Below, in pieces: positions 32,227-45,100 of a stretch of DNA of 64,000 nucleotides. The stretch's first letter is position 1. Each line of letters starts with the position of its first letter. The stretch is from Linnemannia schmuckeri (lineage: Eukaryota > Mortierellomycota > Mortierellomycetes > Mortierellales > Mortierellaceae). The notes beneath the pieces were generated by a model, which saw only the letters and a program-made list of their open reading frames with translations, was not told the DNA's origin and ran no database searches. Both the position numbers and the translations under genes were made by a program. The DNA lies in NCBI GenBank assembly GCA_029449235.1, contig JANATG010000008.1, positions 1,736,001-1,800,000 on the forward strand, in the 5' to 3' direction.

Positions 32227-35200
32227 TTGAGCTTGCGCGGCTTGCAACTGAAGCTGTTGCTGTTGCTGTTGGTGAAGCTGCTGCATTTGCTGTTGCTGGA
32301 CCATCTGCTGCTGTTGTTGCTTCTGTGCGTGTAGCTGTTGGGCCTGCAGCTGTTGGGCCTGTTGAAGCTGAAGCTGCTGTGCCAAAAGCTGTTGTTGTGC
32401 CTGCTGTTGCGCCTGTGCTTGTGCTTGAGCCTGGACTTGCTGCAAGTGCTGTGCCTGGAGAGATGGACTGGCGAAACCGGGCATGGGCGACGTCATGGGT
32501 CTCGCGAGAGGCGAAGAAGACGCCTGTTGCTGCTGTTGCTGCTGGAGTTGTGCCTGTGCCTGAGCTTGGATTTGAGCCTGAGCTTGTGCGGCCTGCTGCT
32601 GCTGGAGCGCCTGAAGCTGTTGCTGACGGATATAGGCCTGGATCTGTGGGCTGGAGAGCGACAAACTGGGATTGTTGCGGATGTAATTGAGGGCTTGGGG
32701 ACTCAGGCCTGTCAACGGAATCTGCGGGACGGTTTGTCCTTGCTGTTGAGCCTGAGCTTGAGCCTGAGCTTGAGCCTGGGCTTGCGCCTGTGCCTGTGCC
32801 TGAGCCTGTGCGGCTTGCTGCGCCTGTGCGATTTGCTGTTGCTGAATTTGAAGCTGCTGCTGTTGTTGAAGCTGCTGCAACTGCAACTGCTGTTGCTGCT
32901 GAAGTTGTTGGTGCTGCAAGTGGAGCTGGACTTGCGCCTGTTGCGCCTGCTGAACTTGCTGGGCTTGAGTCTGAGCTTGGGCTTGGGCTGCAGCTTGGGC
33001 TTGGGCCTGAGCCTGGGCCTGGGCCTGAGCTTGCGCAGCCGCTTGGGCTTGCTGGACCTGCTGGACCTGCTGGGGGTTGAGTGGTCGAACTCCTGCCTTG
33101 GCCTGGGGAGACATTTGGGGTGGACGCTGCTGGGCTGCAACCTGGGGAACGGCAACACGGGCCAATTGCTGAGCGGCATCCAAAGGAGTGCCTGCTTGAT
33201 TTGGCATGGGAGGGCGAACTCCAACACCAACACCAGGCTAAGGGTGGTGAACAAGAATGAATGAATAGTAGCAAGTTAGTTTCGATGCCGAATTCGTGAC
33301 AAACATAAGAGCGATTCCGACATTCAGTAAATAATGTTCTTGACTTACTCTTCCGAGAGCCATTGACGCAGCCTGTAGTTGTCGCTGCTCGTTCATAACT
33401 TGGCTCAAGTGACGGTCGCGGTCTGTCTTGTACTTGCTCAGATCTGCGGGCGTCAAAGGTACATTGCCGTTTCCGATCTTGGGGCTCTGGCTATCCTGAC
33501 CAATAACCGCCTTCTTGTTGGCTGCAGTCACGACGGGGGCTAAAAAGGATACAGCAAATTTATATTAAAGGGATTAAAGATTTGACCATCCACTAAATAC
33601 TGCACAGAGACTTGAAGAGCAAACAAAGACAAAAACACATACCAGCATTGACTCGACTCTGAGTAATTTCACGTTTCTTCATGGCCTTCTTCATGGCCTC
33701 AAGCATGCTCAACGACCGCTGCTTCTTCTTTGCTGGGTCAGCCTTAATGGACGTGACAATCTTCTTTCCGTCCTTATCCTTTCTCGCCTTAGGTGATGGT
33801 GGTGTCGAGCTCGAGCCAGTAGGGAGGTTACCAATGGGGATGAGTCCTGAACCCGAGTCTGCTCCAACGCCATTGGGTCCCGATTGAGGTCCATCCTTCT
33901 TGGACCAACGATCGTAACAGTCATAGGGGGTTCTCCGCTCTGAGGAAAGAATGGGTCCTCGCATCGAGTTGAACATGTCGGAGATAAGGTCCCAGTTGTA
34001 CTGGTATGGCTTGATCATGCTTAGTAACAGGTCATCCTCTTCGCTTGTCCAGACAATAGGAACCTTCTGGGCAAGAGGGCCGGGAGGCGTAGGTCGGCGA
34101 ATGGGTGTAGATGGAGCATCCTTGTTCTTCTTGGTCTGGAAGAGCACTGGAACTGTCCTTGGTGGGTCGGTGCCAGGGATGGCGTTCAGGATCCTACCTT
34201 CAATCCTAGGGACTCTGGCATCCTCCTCTTCAAAGTCGTCCATCTCGTCAACGGGATCTCTCTTGTGCTTCAAGTAGACGACCTGGGAAGCCAGAGGCCC
34301 AAAATCCAGTGGAGGCGGTTTTGACGACATCAATCGACTGATCATGGTAACACGGCCATGCTCTGCCTCATCCAGGTAGGCGTCGTTGTCATCTGGGTTG
34401 GGTGGTCCGTAGAGTGGCAAGTCCGGGAAGAGAGCATTGATATCCAGAGATCCAATGCGAGTTCCCTCCATCAAAGCTTCCAAATTGTCGAGCGAGAACA
34501 TGGTGACGCTGGTGTCCAGCTCGAGAATGGATGGCCTGCATTTTTGGATGACTGCAGGCGCAAGAGGCGGTGGCATCATCATAAAGTCGTCCTTGGCGTT
34601 CTCCTTGAGCTTGGGAACGAGTGCCTTGTTGTCGGCTCCTTCAGGAGCGGGCGTGCCCGTCACAGGCGTCTTGATCTGATCTACAGCCAAAGGAGTAGAC
34701 ATGGCGACATCCTCTGACTCAATCTTAATAGGCTTATCGGCGGATGTGTCGTTGACTGAAAGTTGATCCGACGATTCCTGTTTTGTGACGACGTCCATTG
34801 CCTCTACTGCGGGTACGGAAGAGTCCTCACGAGATGGCTCGGAGGTATCCACCATGGATTCGTCCAAGAAGTCCTCAATCTTGACAGTTGCTTCCATAGC
34901 CTCAGCAGACTGCTCCTTGGGCGATTCTGACCGCTTGACGACCTTTTGACGCTGTATATTCGAATTCAAGAGCAACACATCCAGTAAGTTAGCAACATGT
35001 ACCCCCACAAACCACACACTTCGTATAATGGAAGAAGCAACAGTAAAAAAGAACATACCGGAACACAGACGAGGGACTTGTCATCGGTCTCGTGCCAAGC
35101 CATAATCCACCTTGACACCTGGTAGGCAGTGGCAATCTTCCACCGTCTCTCCTCCTTATAGTCGACTTGGATCCACCGCATCTCGTCCAAAAGGTGATCC

Positions 35201-36858
35201 CAATGAGTCTTTGTACGGGCTGGTCCACGATGCTTCTTAATCTGCTTGAAACTCCACCGGTTTCCCTCCTTGAGGGTGTCAATCCGTTGCATCGCCCTCA
35301 TCAACTTCAACTCCTCACGGGCAACCTTCCAATCCTTGGTATTGACGACCTTAGTCGCAGTCTGGATAGACTTGTAGATGGGCTGGCTTTGAACCTTGAG
35401 CTGCCAGGCATAGAGATCCACGTGTCGAGTCGAGCGACCAGATGAACTTCCATCCATGGCATCGTACCGCTGCGATCCAAAGCGCGAGTCTGTCCGCTTC
35501 ATGAGTGTAGGGGTTGTTGTAGGCTGAGCATGCTTCTTGGAAGAGTGGAGTTTGAGTGGCGGTGGCTTGACAGCAAGGTGAGATATGGAACTGTTGCTCG
35601 GTGCCGAGTATATGGCAGAGGCTGTCAAGGCAGCAATAGCTGGAGTCATGGGCTCCACTGCCACAGGAATTGGAGTAGGAGTGGCGATTACAGCTCCAGA
35701 GGTACCGACGGGTGATGTGGCCCGTGGTGAACGTTCTGATGCTGTTCCGAGAATCTCGTCGACGCTCCGGTGGCGAATAGCTCCACTGACTCCGCGAGTG
35801 ACCATCCGTTCTGGAGGCGGCAACATTCGTTTTGCCTTGCGTGAAGGAGATGTCTCAGCAGAGTTTGTCTGCGCACCTGGAGTACTTCCTGGGGTGCTTC
35901 CTGGGGTTCTGGGTTCTGGCGTCTGCAGTCTGTCGTTTTGTGAGGGGTGGTTGCTCTCGGGAGTGGCGGCACGGGAATTTGGCGAAGGATGGTTGTTATC
36001 TTCAGGAACTGTAGAACGGGCGTTGGCAAAGCCGGGTATTGATGTGATAGCTTCCTTTTTGATGTTGCTGTCCATTTCGTTCATCTCCTTTTCGTTATTC
36101 TGCTCCGTCTCGGCGATCTCCATGGGCGAGTCGGATGTCAAATCGGGTACAGCCACTGCGCTCTCGGGTGACGTCGTGACCGTTGGCGTTGTGCTTTCTT
36201 GTTTGACCCATGGCTCTGGTTCTTCCATGGGAGTGTCCTCTGAATCAGATACCAATGCGCCTGAGGTGGGGTTGGATCTATTTAATGAATTGCAAGCAAT
36301 GTGTGGTTAGTGGACATTCTGATATTGCTTTGGGGTCGATTGCAGAGGAAGAGGTGGGGAAGTATCAAGAAGGCCATACTCGGACAGTTGATGTTGCTCC
36401 TGGAATGCTTTCAGCTTAGCTTCATCAATCTTGGCAAAGTCCGGTTCAGGCTCCAGGCTGGCGTCTGTCCCGGCGACTTGTTTCATATAATAAAATTCTT
36501 TGAGAAGAATGTCGCGTCGAACAAGAATCTCACTTTTTTTAGGACGACGCATGTCGAAGAGGGAGTGAATGAGAAAGAGGGAATCAGTATCAATATGTAA
36601 TTTGACCATTCTGGTGTTCCAGTGTTGAGGAAGAAGTATGTGGCGGATACTTACTCAATCTGCTCTCGGTGCGTCTTCTCCGACAAAAGCCTCATTTTGA
36701 GGATATGTGGCAACTGTTTGTGGTAAGGAGGCAACGAGCAAACAACCAGTCAGATCAAGTCGTTGGTAAAGTTATCACAGTTACGGTCTTCAGATCTAGA
36801 TTTAGTGGAAAAAAAGAGAAACGCGCGTGCCACTTACAGCTTTGTTCACCTCGGTCAT
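30823..36858 (-). CDS. EAF1: NuA4 subunit EAF1/VID21 (HSA-SANT scaffold)
   Basis: Seven exons: 36858..36838, 36713..36655, 36610..36380, 36277..35059, 34951..33643, 33539..33349, 33237..30823; 1814 residues. The first exon has seven codons (MTEVNKA). The N-terminal region matches Vid21 (LPHILKMRLLSEKTHREQIE and EILVRRDILLKEFYYMKQ). The HSA domain (about residues 445-505) reads THWDHLLDEMRWIQVDYKEE then RWKIATAYQVSRWI. A Myb/SANT domain (about 805-865) has VPIVWTSEEDDLLLSMI and NWDLISDMFNSM. The last 800 residues are Gln/Ala-rich. Eaf1/Vid21 is the platform of the NuA4 histone acetyltransferase and binds actin/Arp4 through HSA. Long open frames on the opposite strand are codon-bias shadows. 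Confidence 0.95.
30840..33080 (-). repeat. Gln/Ala (QA)n coding repeat
   Basis: The last EAF1 exon contains long CAG/CAA runs and several blocks of alternating Gln-Ala dipeptides (near 32130-32240 and 32750-32815, and again near 32970-33045). The hexanucleotide CAGGCT/CAAGCT units vary, so the arrays have diverged at the DNA level while keeping the dipeptide. Confidence 0.9.
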
Positions 36859-38010
36859 GTTGAGGGAACTCTTTGGACTGTTATGGGGTCAAACTATCAG
36901 GCGTACACCGTTCTAATTGGTGTTTCCCCTGACGTTTGTTGTCACTTGTGTTCGAAGATTCGGATTAGGAAAAAAAAGAGAGTACGCTGAACAGTTGATG
37001 AACGGGACAGTACTCGAATTGAGAAAGAAAAACGAGGGAAGAGGATATGTGTGTGGTGGGAGTGTGTGTTGCTATGGACGCGTCGCCTATTTATCGTAGC
37101 GAGAGTTGTTTAAATGTTAACAAGCATTAATGTTTTGTATGGAGCAAGTAATAAAGGCTGAGCAGACATATCGCCAAACGAGCCACATACAACAAACAAA
37201 CATGCAATCCACGTCCTCTATTCCATTTCAATGACCAACAACAAATCGAAAGGCTGCTAGGTCATATTTATGTACGCTCTATGTTTGAGTCGTTATTTCC
37301 CAACCGAGAATGCACATGACTTTTAGGGGGTTGTTGCCAAAAGAAACAAAAAATTTGTATGACAAAAAAAGCGGGAGAAAAATGAAAAGAAAGGCCAACT
37401 TGCGCAGTTGACAAAAAAAGAAAGAAAAAAAAGACGCACCAGACCAGTGGGAGAGAACAAAAGAGAGAAAAACAGGTGAGGGAGGGGAAGAGGGAAATAC
37501 ACACACATATTCAAGGTGAATGTGTTGGATAAAGACACACACCCAAGAGATGATTGCAACCCTTGGGAATCAGTTGAATAGGAGCAAGCGGGAGAAGTGC
37601 CCATCTCCAATATTGGCCTTCAATCAAGCCTTAAAGTGATGTTATTTTTGGATGGGAACTTACCAAGTATTGCTGCGGATGGATGTTATTTTTTGTTCGG
37701 GGATTGATTGAATACAAAAAAAGAAAAGTATTATCAAACAATAACAAAAGAAAAAAAAAAGGGCAACAGGAGATGAGAGTGGAGTGAGTTGTTGTAGAGT
37801 GTGTTGATGGTGGTTGTCTTTTTTTTTTTTTTTTTGGTGCTGTCTGGTTGAGGCGCACTTCCGATGAGGATTGTGCTGTTTTGCGGGTGTTTTTTGTTTG
37901 TCTGTCTGTCTGTGTGTGTTTGGCCCTGCTGTGAGTACGAGTTTGCACTGGGGTGATGGTGACGTTTCATTTGATTTTTTTGCTCAAACAGCAAGTCACG
38001 TGCAAATGAT
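36859..38010. other. 1.15-kb intergenic gap
   Basis: This lies between the EAF1 start and the LysRS stop. It is A/T-rich with a 16-base T run (37820..37835) and TGTC/TG repeats at 37890-37920. I see no convincing ORF, tRNA or conserved motif. The EAF1 promoter and any non-coding 5' exons would lie on the left. Confidence 0.45.
37820..37835 (+). repeat. T16 homopolymer
   Basis: Sixteen T in a row lie in the EAF1-LysRS spacer. A TGTC/TG microsatellite follows shortly after. Confidence 0.85.
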
Positions 38011-40494
38011 TTATTCCTTCAGCGCGCGCATCGTAGGAAAGGCAAGAACATCGCGGATATGGCCAGACCCAGCCAGGATCTGAACGACACGGTCAATCCC
38101 CATACCCCATCCTGCCGTCGGCGCCAAGCCATACTCAAGCGCACTACAGAAGGCCTGGTCCATTGGCTGAGCCTCCTCATCGCCATTCTCCTTGTCTGTC
38201 TGCTGCTTTGTAAACCTATCGCGCTGTTGAGTAGGATCATTCAACTCTTCGTACGCGTTAACAATCTCCTTGCCAACCACAAACAACTCAAAGCGACCAG
38301 CAACCGTCCGTCCCTAAATTTTATGATTAGGGAAGCGACAAAAACCATCGTTTAGTAACAGCGATTAAACTGGTTTTGTTGTATCAACCAGACGAAACAA
38401 GGTCAGTGTTCTTACCGATGCCAACTTGATGTCTTTAGCGAGGGGACTCATAATAATAGGATGACCCCACAAGAAAGTGGGCTGAACACACTCGGGTTCA
38501 ATAAAAGTTGAGATCAATTTATCCATGATTCTGGGGATGGTATGAGGTGCCGAGACAAAGACGCGGTTTTTCTTGCACAGTTCAAGGAGCTCTGCAACAG
38601 GCTCGCCTAGGGGTAGAAGAGAGCAGAACGCAAAACGGTTCATGTCAATCTCAACAGCTCTAGTTTTCATTCACATCTTTCTCTCTTGCGTGTTCATTTA
38701 GGTTAAGAGATCCTTACTATCGAGATCGGGTAAGGGTCCACCGAGCTTCTCTTCCAGGTACTCCATAATGTTAATCTTCCTGAAGGGTTTGTCAAACGAA
38801 ATGTCGATCGTCTCTGACTCGGACACTTTGTAAGGGATAGTAGAGGAGCCAGTAACACTCTTGGCCATTTCTAATCGCGATCATAACCCCAATGAGAACG
38901 AGTCAGCCGTGGCCTAAAAAAATCACTTTTGTATCAGCACCTACAGTCCTGTTGAAAGCAGAGTGCCTTACCCCGCAGCATATCCTCGGTCATCTCGAAT
39001 AAGTTGTCAAGATTGGCGTACGCTTGATAAAACTCGCAGGTTGTGAACTCTGGGTTATGGTCGGCATCAATACCTTCGTTGCGGAACTGCTTTCCAAGCT
39101 CGTATACTCTATCAGCACCACCAATGACCAATTGCTATGATTTATGGCAAAGACAAAAAGAATAATAAGTTGTCAGCTTTCGTTCTCTTCACCCTGAACT
39201 CACACGTGAGATATCGCGCGGCATATCCGTCCTATTCATACCTTGAGGAACAGCTCTGGTGCAACACGCATGTGCATTTCCATGTCCAAGGCGTTGGCGT
39301 GGGTGATGAATGGCTTGGCGTTTGCGCCTCCTGCCTGTGTCGACAAAATAGGTGTCTCGACCTCTAGGAAATGGCGGCTGTCCAAATAACTCCTGATGAA
39401 TTTAATCACCTATCAAAAATGGTCAATGGTATTCGTTGAGCACTAAGTTCCAAAAACCACACCCATACTACTGCTGGATCGTAAGAGTACGAAAAGGAGA
39501 AAAGAAAAAAGAGTTGGTGGTCACTCTACCTGAGTTCGCTTCCGAAGCACGTCCAGACCATCGCGGTTGACTAAAAAGTCGAGATGTCTATTCCTGAATC
39601 GCTTCTCAGGATCCTTCAAGCCAGATCGTGTCGGGATCGGATGCAGACAAGGTGAAAGAAGTTCGAATCCTTCCGTGATAAACACACTCAGCTGCCCAGT
39701 CTTGGTCTTTCCGACATGTCCAGTCATCTCTGTTCAGGGAAACATTTAAAGAAAAAGATCAGTAATTAGTGAGTTGAAAAGGTATCACAATAATCCACGC
39801 GGGTAATTAACACGATCGAGTTCTACTTACGAACAATGTCTCCGCGCTGAAAGCTCTTGGCAATTGTTTCGAACGCCTTGTCGTCTCCAGCATATAACCT
39901 CCGATTGAAGACCGCCTGGATCGAATGGCCATCCTGGATCAGATCGAACCAGACCAGCTTTGCACTCGAATCACGTTTAGAGTGGATTCGTCCTATGATT
40001 GACAGTAGCATTGTGCTTTAGTCAGTTTCCTTGATTCTATGCACATGTCGTATCCTGATATACAAGAAAGCGATCACCTTGGTTCTTTTGAGCATATTAC
40101 CACATATTGAGACCTTCTTTGTCTCGTCCTTAGTTCCATTCTCCAATCTGTGATCGTATTCCTGGATCAAGTCGCGAACAAGCACTATGGGCACTTTAGG
40201 TGCTTGGTATCTGGGGTATGGAGTGAGTCCGAGGCGGTTTAATTCCTCAAGACGAGCTGCTGCCTTGATTACTGAGTGATCCTCCGAGGCGGATCCAGGT
40301 CCAGTAGAAATAGTAACTGTGGTAGTCAGGGCTCTTGCTTGTGTTCCTCGGAGTGAAAGAGCGTTCTGAGCAGCGGGGAGTCGATTTGACCGCTTTGAGG
40401 TGGCGTTCCTGAGGCATGCCTTTGCCTGAGGTTGCAGGAGGCGTGCAGGATTGATTCCTGGGATGCGGCTGAGAAGTGAGGTCGATGCAGACAT
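38011..40494 (-). CDS. MSK1: lysyl-tRNA synthetase, class II, probably mitochondrial
   Basis: Exons 40494..40101, 39992..39831, 39729..39530, 39409..39242, 39134..38972, 38870..38718, 38606..38416 and 38313..38011 give 577 residues. The first 60 residues are Arg/Ser-rich with almost no acidic residues, fitting a mitochondrial presequence. The OB-fold anticodon domain follows (ICGRIHSKRDSS, DDKAFETIAK, VGKTKTGQLSVFITEGFELL). Class II motif 1 lies around FLEVETPIL, motif 2 is FRNEGIDADHNPEFTTCEFY, and motif 3 is GWGMGIDRVV. The enzyme charges tRNA-Lys. A longer in-frame start at 40605 exists, but the targeting-like N-terminus begins at 40494. The cytosolic LysRS would normally have a basic Lys-rich helix instead, which is absent here. 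Confidence 0.93.
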
Positions 40495-40763
40495 TGGTTG
40501 TGAAGATGGAATGACAGAAACGATTCCCCGATCAATAAAAAAAATCGGACAAAGAGAGACAGAAGGGACTGCTTCCAGCTCAACAGGCACAGAACAAGGT
40601 TTCACATTCAGGCACAGTGATGGATAAGAAACAACGTTTGATTTCGCGAGGTATGCAGATAGATGTGATACAGTTGCATGGTTTCTATGACTTCTATGGA
40701 TATGATCCCTGTTGCCTCCTCTCTCTGCTCAGTTCTCGTAGTATTTCCTCCACCCGAAACGCA

Positions 40764-41474
40764 CTACAGCAACGCAACAGCTATGCATATAGTAGCACCA
40801 ACAATAACTCCCCCGCTCCCTGCTGCACGCCCCCTCAACACTCTTTCACCAGCAGACGACGACATGGACGAGCTGCTGTCCATATGCGCCTTAGAAGGTC
40901 CACCATGATAAATCCCTCCTCCTCCATGACTCTTGCCCTCACTGGTCATCGATGCTGCCTTTATAACTGCCATGGCTTCCGTACCTCCTGCTCCGCCCCT
41001 TGGCGGCTCATTATCGCTTTCGTCGCTAATGAACACTGAACCGCTACAACTGCTGCCTACACCGACAGAGCTGCTGATATAGACTGTTGCATCGCTCCTT
41101 CTTCGTTGTTCCATACAGCACCCTCCTTGAATACTGTCACAGTCGCGTTGAACAAGGCGAGAAGTGGAATGTTCTGAATGTGCTGAGAGTGGTAGTCCTT
41201 GTGATTGTGGTTGACGACATGCTCTCTTTGATAGTGGCCCATCCTTCAGTTCCTGCTTTATGGACAAACGAAAAAGGTGATGTGAGCAACCATACTGGCA
41301 CAAACTACTTGATGTTGAAGTGCTCCGCAGGATCATTGTCGGGCTTACAGTATCTATCCTCTCTTGGCATGCATGAGACGATGGAACGCCAACAACAGAG
41401 GCGTCTGCATTGGGCAGAAGAACAGCGGCGAAGACCATGCACGTCCAAAAGGGAGTCATCGACAAATATCTCAT
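40764..41474 (-). CDS. putative secreted, GPI-anchored Ser-rich protein
   Basis: The frame runs from an ATG at 41474 to 40764 (236 residues). An in-frame GT-AG intron of 93 bases (41256..41348) may be removed, which would give 205. Residues 1-26 (MRYLSMTPFWTCMVFAAVLL, then ADAS) look like a signal peptide. The body is Ser/Gly-rich with scattered Cys, and the C-terminus GSGGVIVGATICIAVALL is a typical GPI-attachment hydrophobic tail. I do not recognise a family. A cell-surface protein is an inference from the two ends. Another frame is also open across 41057..41242, so the model could be wrong in the middle. Confidence 0.5.
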   Translation of the reverse strand: MRYLSMTPFWTCMVFAAVLLPNADASVVGVPSSHACQERIDTVSPTMILRSTSTSSSLCQYGCSHHLFRLSIKQELKDGPLSKRACRQPQSQGLPLSAHSEHSTSRLVQRDCDSIQGGCCMEQRRRSDATVYISSSVGVGSSCSGSVFISDESDNEPPRGGAGGTEAMAVIKAASMTSEGKSHGGGGIYHGGPSKAHMDSSSSMSSSAGERVLRGRAAGSGGVIVGATICIAVALL

Positions 41475-42118
41475 ACTGCAAATGGATTGGATATATTTTT
41501 TTTGTGGGTGATACTGTTAGAGGATGCAAGAAAAAGAAAGTTAAGATGAGGTGCAGGAACGACGTAGTCGAATGAGATTGTTCGTTGGTGCTCAAGCAGA
41601 GTAGAACACACATAGGCAAAATGGAAAGCGTGGGTCAGTGAGCAGGATGGGACAAAGGAGAGGGATGTAGGATTATGAGTGGGCTGCAGGTGCAGGTGAG
41701 GTGAAAGGAAGAGAAAGAAAGAACTGAGAAACAAAACACAAGTTCATTCATCACGACGCCCATTGACTGAGAAGTTGGGTATTTTTTGCCTACATAAGAG
41801 GCCATGAGGATTATCATGAACAGAAAAAGAAAATGAAAAGGAGGATCACAAACAAGGAGAATGGCCACGGATAGAAAGGCTCAGTACGTCCAGGCACGAT
41901 AGTGCCTCTTTCTAGGAGGTGTTTTTGCCGGGACGGAGAGGGGGTGTCTGTGAAATAGAAACAGTTGTCTCCAAGTTGAAAGAAAAAAAAAGGAGACAAT
42001 AGGAGACTCACTTAGGAGCGCGTTGCACCTTACTCAAGCACAGCGCCAACAATCAACTGCTTTCCACACGTGCGCACGACCGAGGTTATACCAATGCATA
42101 TAAGAAGGAATACGTTGT
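41475..42118. other. intergenic spacer
   Basis: This is upstream of the Ser-rich protein gene and downstream of SAC1, both on the minus strand. It has purine-rich stretches (GGAAGAGAAAGAAAG). I see no other gene. Confidence 0.45.
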
Positions 42119-45100
42119 TTATTCATTCTTCCATCCAAGCTCGACTTCGCCCGTGTCCAACTTGGATTCGGAGATCCCAGGAAAGTGATTCTCAGGAAGG
42201 TCAAAGGCCAACGGGACTAATCTTGGCCAGTTCACATAATGGACTCCATTTTCGACGATCGTCCTTATGACATAGGCCATCAACGCGATCCAAAAGGCTG
42301 CAAACAAAAGTACGTATGTACTGAATATAGCTATTAATGTATTCATTGTAGAGATAGTAGGGTTAGGACCAGATCAAGTCATGTTTCAACTGTTACCGTA
42401 TCAGTCAACAAGTACTACTTGCTTTCTGGGACAATGGCGCAAGTGGTCAGCATCGCAAAACCAACGAGTAGAACAACGGGTAGTGCCTTGAGAATGAGCG
42501 GCTGGGCCTCGACGATGGGCGCAGACCCAGCCTCCTGAAGGTCGAATACTCCAAGGAACAGGTCGTACGCGTCCTAATCGGTCACCGTGTTAAGAAACAA
42601 ACTTTGCTGTCAGTCGCGCTGGAGCATTATTTGGTGGCGTTTTTTTGATCAAACAGTATCACTGTACCTGCCGTGCACCATCTAAAAAATTGTTTTTGAT
42701 GTAGCGAACGATGGAGTTTTGAAGATCCTGCAGCGCCCCGATCTTTGTGCGACTTCCGGTCCTGTGTAAAGATAAAATGAAGACATGTTAGCTATGTTAA
42801 CTAGGTATTCTGTGTCGAACATTTTTTCCATATTGGGTTTTCAAAAGCAGCAAGATAGTACCTTGTGAAGTCAGTCTTAAGAGCCCCTGTACCAGAGTAA
42901 GCGCAACTCACAACATCGGCATTGTCTGCCCAAACTAAGTGTGCAAACAAACAAATACGAAGCATGTTAAATCAAAACTCTGTTCTCCGTCTGCTGTGCT
43001 TGGAGTTTACCGTAGGACAGTGTATGTTACCATTTCGGAAGAGGAATTCAAACTCTTCATGAGAATCGAATTGCTCGCCTGAAGCAAGGACGCCCACCGA
43101 GTGCAGCTGGCGATTCAGAACCCAGCGAGAGATCACAGACTGAACAACATTTGTCCTGTCTAAACAATCCATGCAGTTAGTGCGCACCACTGACGCCTGC
43201 TTCTGATATACTCTCAAGATTCCTGCTCCTGCGATTCCCAATTCAGCCCTGAAGTACCTTTTAAACACAACATAGAAAAAGTAAAAAAAAAAAAAGTAAG
43301 ACGAAGCAGTAATGTCTGTGACACCGCGAAAGAAACGACAGTACATACCCTTGGGCTACGAGGTCGCTATGAAAGTGGTCTAGAAGAAGAGACACGCGGT
43401 GCCATTTCATCTTGCTACATTCGTGATGAAAATCAAAGTGGTGGTACTTGATCTGAGGATCATTCAAAATGTCGATCTGTTTGGAGAATGCCGTGCCCAT
43501 TGGTGCCTCGTATCCTTTTTTGTTGACAAGGTTGATGACGATCTGTGGTCCATAGTACCGTTTCTGCGTGTCAAAATGCCTCCTGAAAGCCGTTTCCTAT
43601 TGATCATGAATACGAACAGTTGTTACAGCATTAGTTAACTGCTCTTCAGTACAAATATCTGCGCCGTATGCAATTAATTATTGCCCGCATTAGCTTACAG
43701 TGTCAGGATTGTCAAAGATCTGTAGTTTAGGGGTGTATTTGATGTTGTTGATTTGTGTCCAATAGATAGGAATCGAACCTCGCGTTTGAACGTGGGCCAT
43801 GACAGTCCGGTTGCTGGGGATCAAGGCGTTTGTAACTGGGTCCAAAATGACGATATGTTCTGTCTCGTTAAAATTGGAGACGTTTCCTTGCGCATCGATG
43901 CCGCGTGAAAAGTAGCGAGTTCCTGCTCTATGACGTGACCGACGAGAGATGAGGACAAAGGTAAACGTTCTTTTGTTGATCTCTGCCGTCCTGAATTCCG
44001 CAAAGCCATTCATGATTGGCAGGATAAACCTGCTCAACTACATGAGTGATAAAAAAGAAAGCTTAGTTGTCAGCAATAGGTTTTTGTGTGATCTGGCATA
44101 ATCCTCACATCGCTTTCCCCAGAAATAAAGTAGCTTGCATGCCCTTACATCGTGGTTCCTGTGCACCTTCATATATTCAACGAATTTAAATTGTAGGCGG
44201 TAGTTCCAAAAAAACCGCTCGTCCGCCTAATATAGATGCAATTGACGGGTTTGACGGTTAGTATTGTTGCACTCATGTTTGATCTACCCATACTGGGCTG
44301 CGGGAGTACTATAATCGATCCTTGTATCCATTGAGCTGAACGTACCCGCTCCCAGATAGGGCGAGTGTCGCCTCTGAATTCCGATTGGCGTTGGAGAGTA
44401 TGAGTTATCTCATATCCGTATGAGAAGTGGAATTGGCCGGACTGAAGGTGTTGGTGAAGCAGCGCGATAAAAGCGGTTTCTTCGTTTGTCTACTTAGATC
44501 AGAGTTTGACCAACGTGTCAAAAGAAAATAAGTTAATGGCGAGTTGAACGAACATTCTTGTGCTCTTTTATTTTTCTTATTTTGGTGTTGCTCCTTTTGA
44601 TGAATTGTCCGTTCGATCGATTTTATATTACCTGTGCTTCTGACAAGGCAAGGTAGTTGCGCGAAAACGGCATGATCTTGTAGTCTTTGAGCCTGAAGAT
44701 GTCGTGTTCGCCCATCCGCCCGACCTTTATCCTGTCAGTGACAACAATCATATACTCGCCTAAAAGCGGAAGCATTGAGCGTGGGGAAATGAGGTATCAG
44801 TTTTGTTTCCTAAGGCTAAGCTTAAGCAGCAGCAACATATGGGCAACAAACGAGACAAAACCGCTATGAATCGATCAATTGAAGTACCTGCGAGTAACCG
44901 AATGAATCCAATAACACCGTAGATCGTCAAGACCTCTTCGTCAGCAGTGACTCTATTAGTTGGACCTAACAATGCGGAAAGAGGACTTGCTTGGTTAGGA
45001 AGGGCTGTTCAGGCCCACGTATCAATGGATCGTGTAAGGCAGCAAGGTGGCGGCGCCCACCATTGAAACGGAGTTCTCCTGTCGCGCGGTGAATGATGAT

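Noticed and set aside
31841..33274. 477-codon and 308-codon open frames overlapping the EAF1 Gln-rich exon in other frames and strands
   Set aside because: They are shadows of CAG/CAA and GCT repeats; translations are Ser/Ala/Gly or Leu runs with no domain, while EAF1 is well supported.
42331..42422. GC-AG intron before the last SAC1 exon
   Set aside because: A GT donor (GTAGTA) with a CAG acceptor at 42321 restores the same second membrane helix in frame.
44953..44990. GC-AG intron of 38 bases in SAC1
   Set aside because: Too short, and a 53-base GT-AG intron with a CTAAC branch site (44966..45018) gives an equally good protein.
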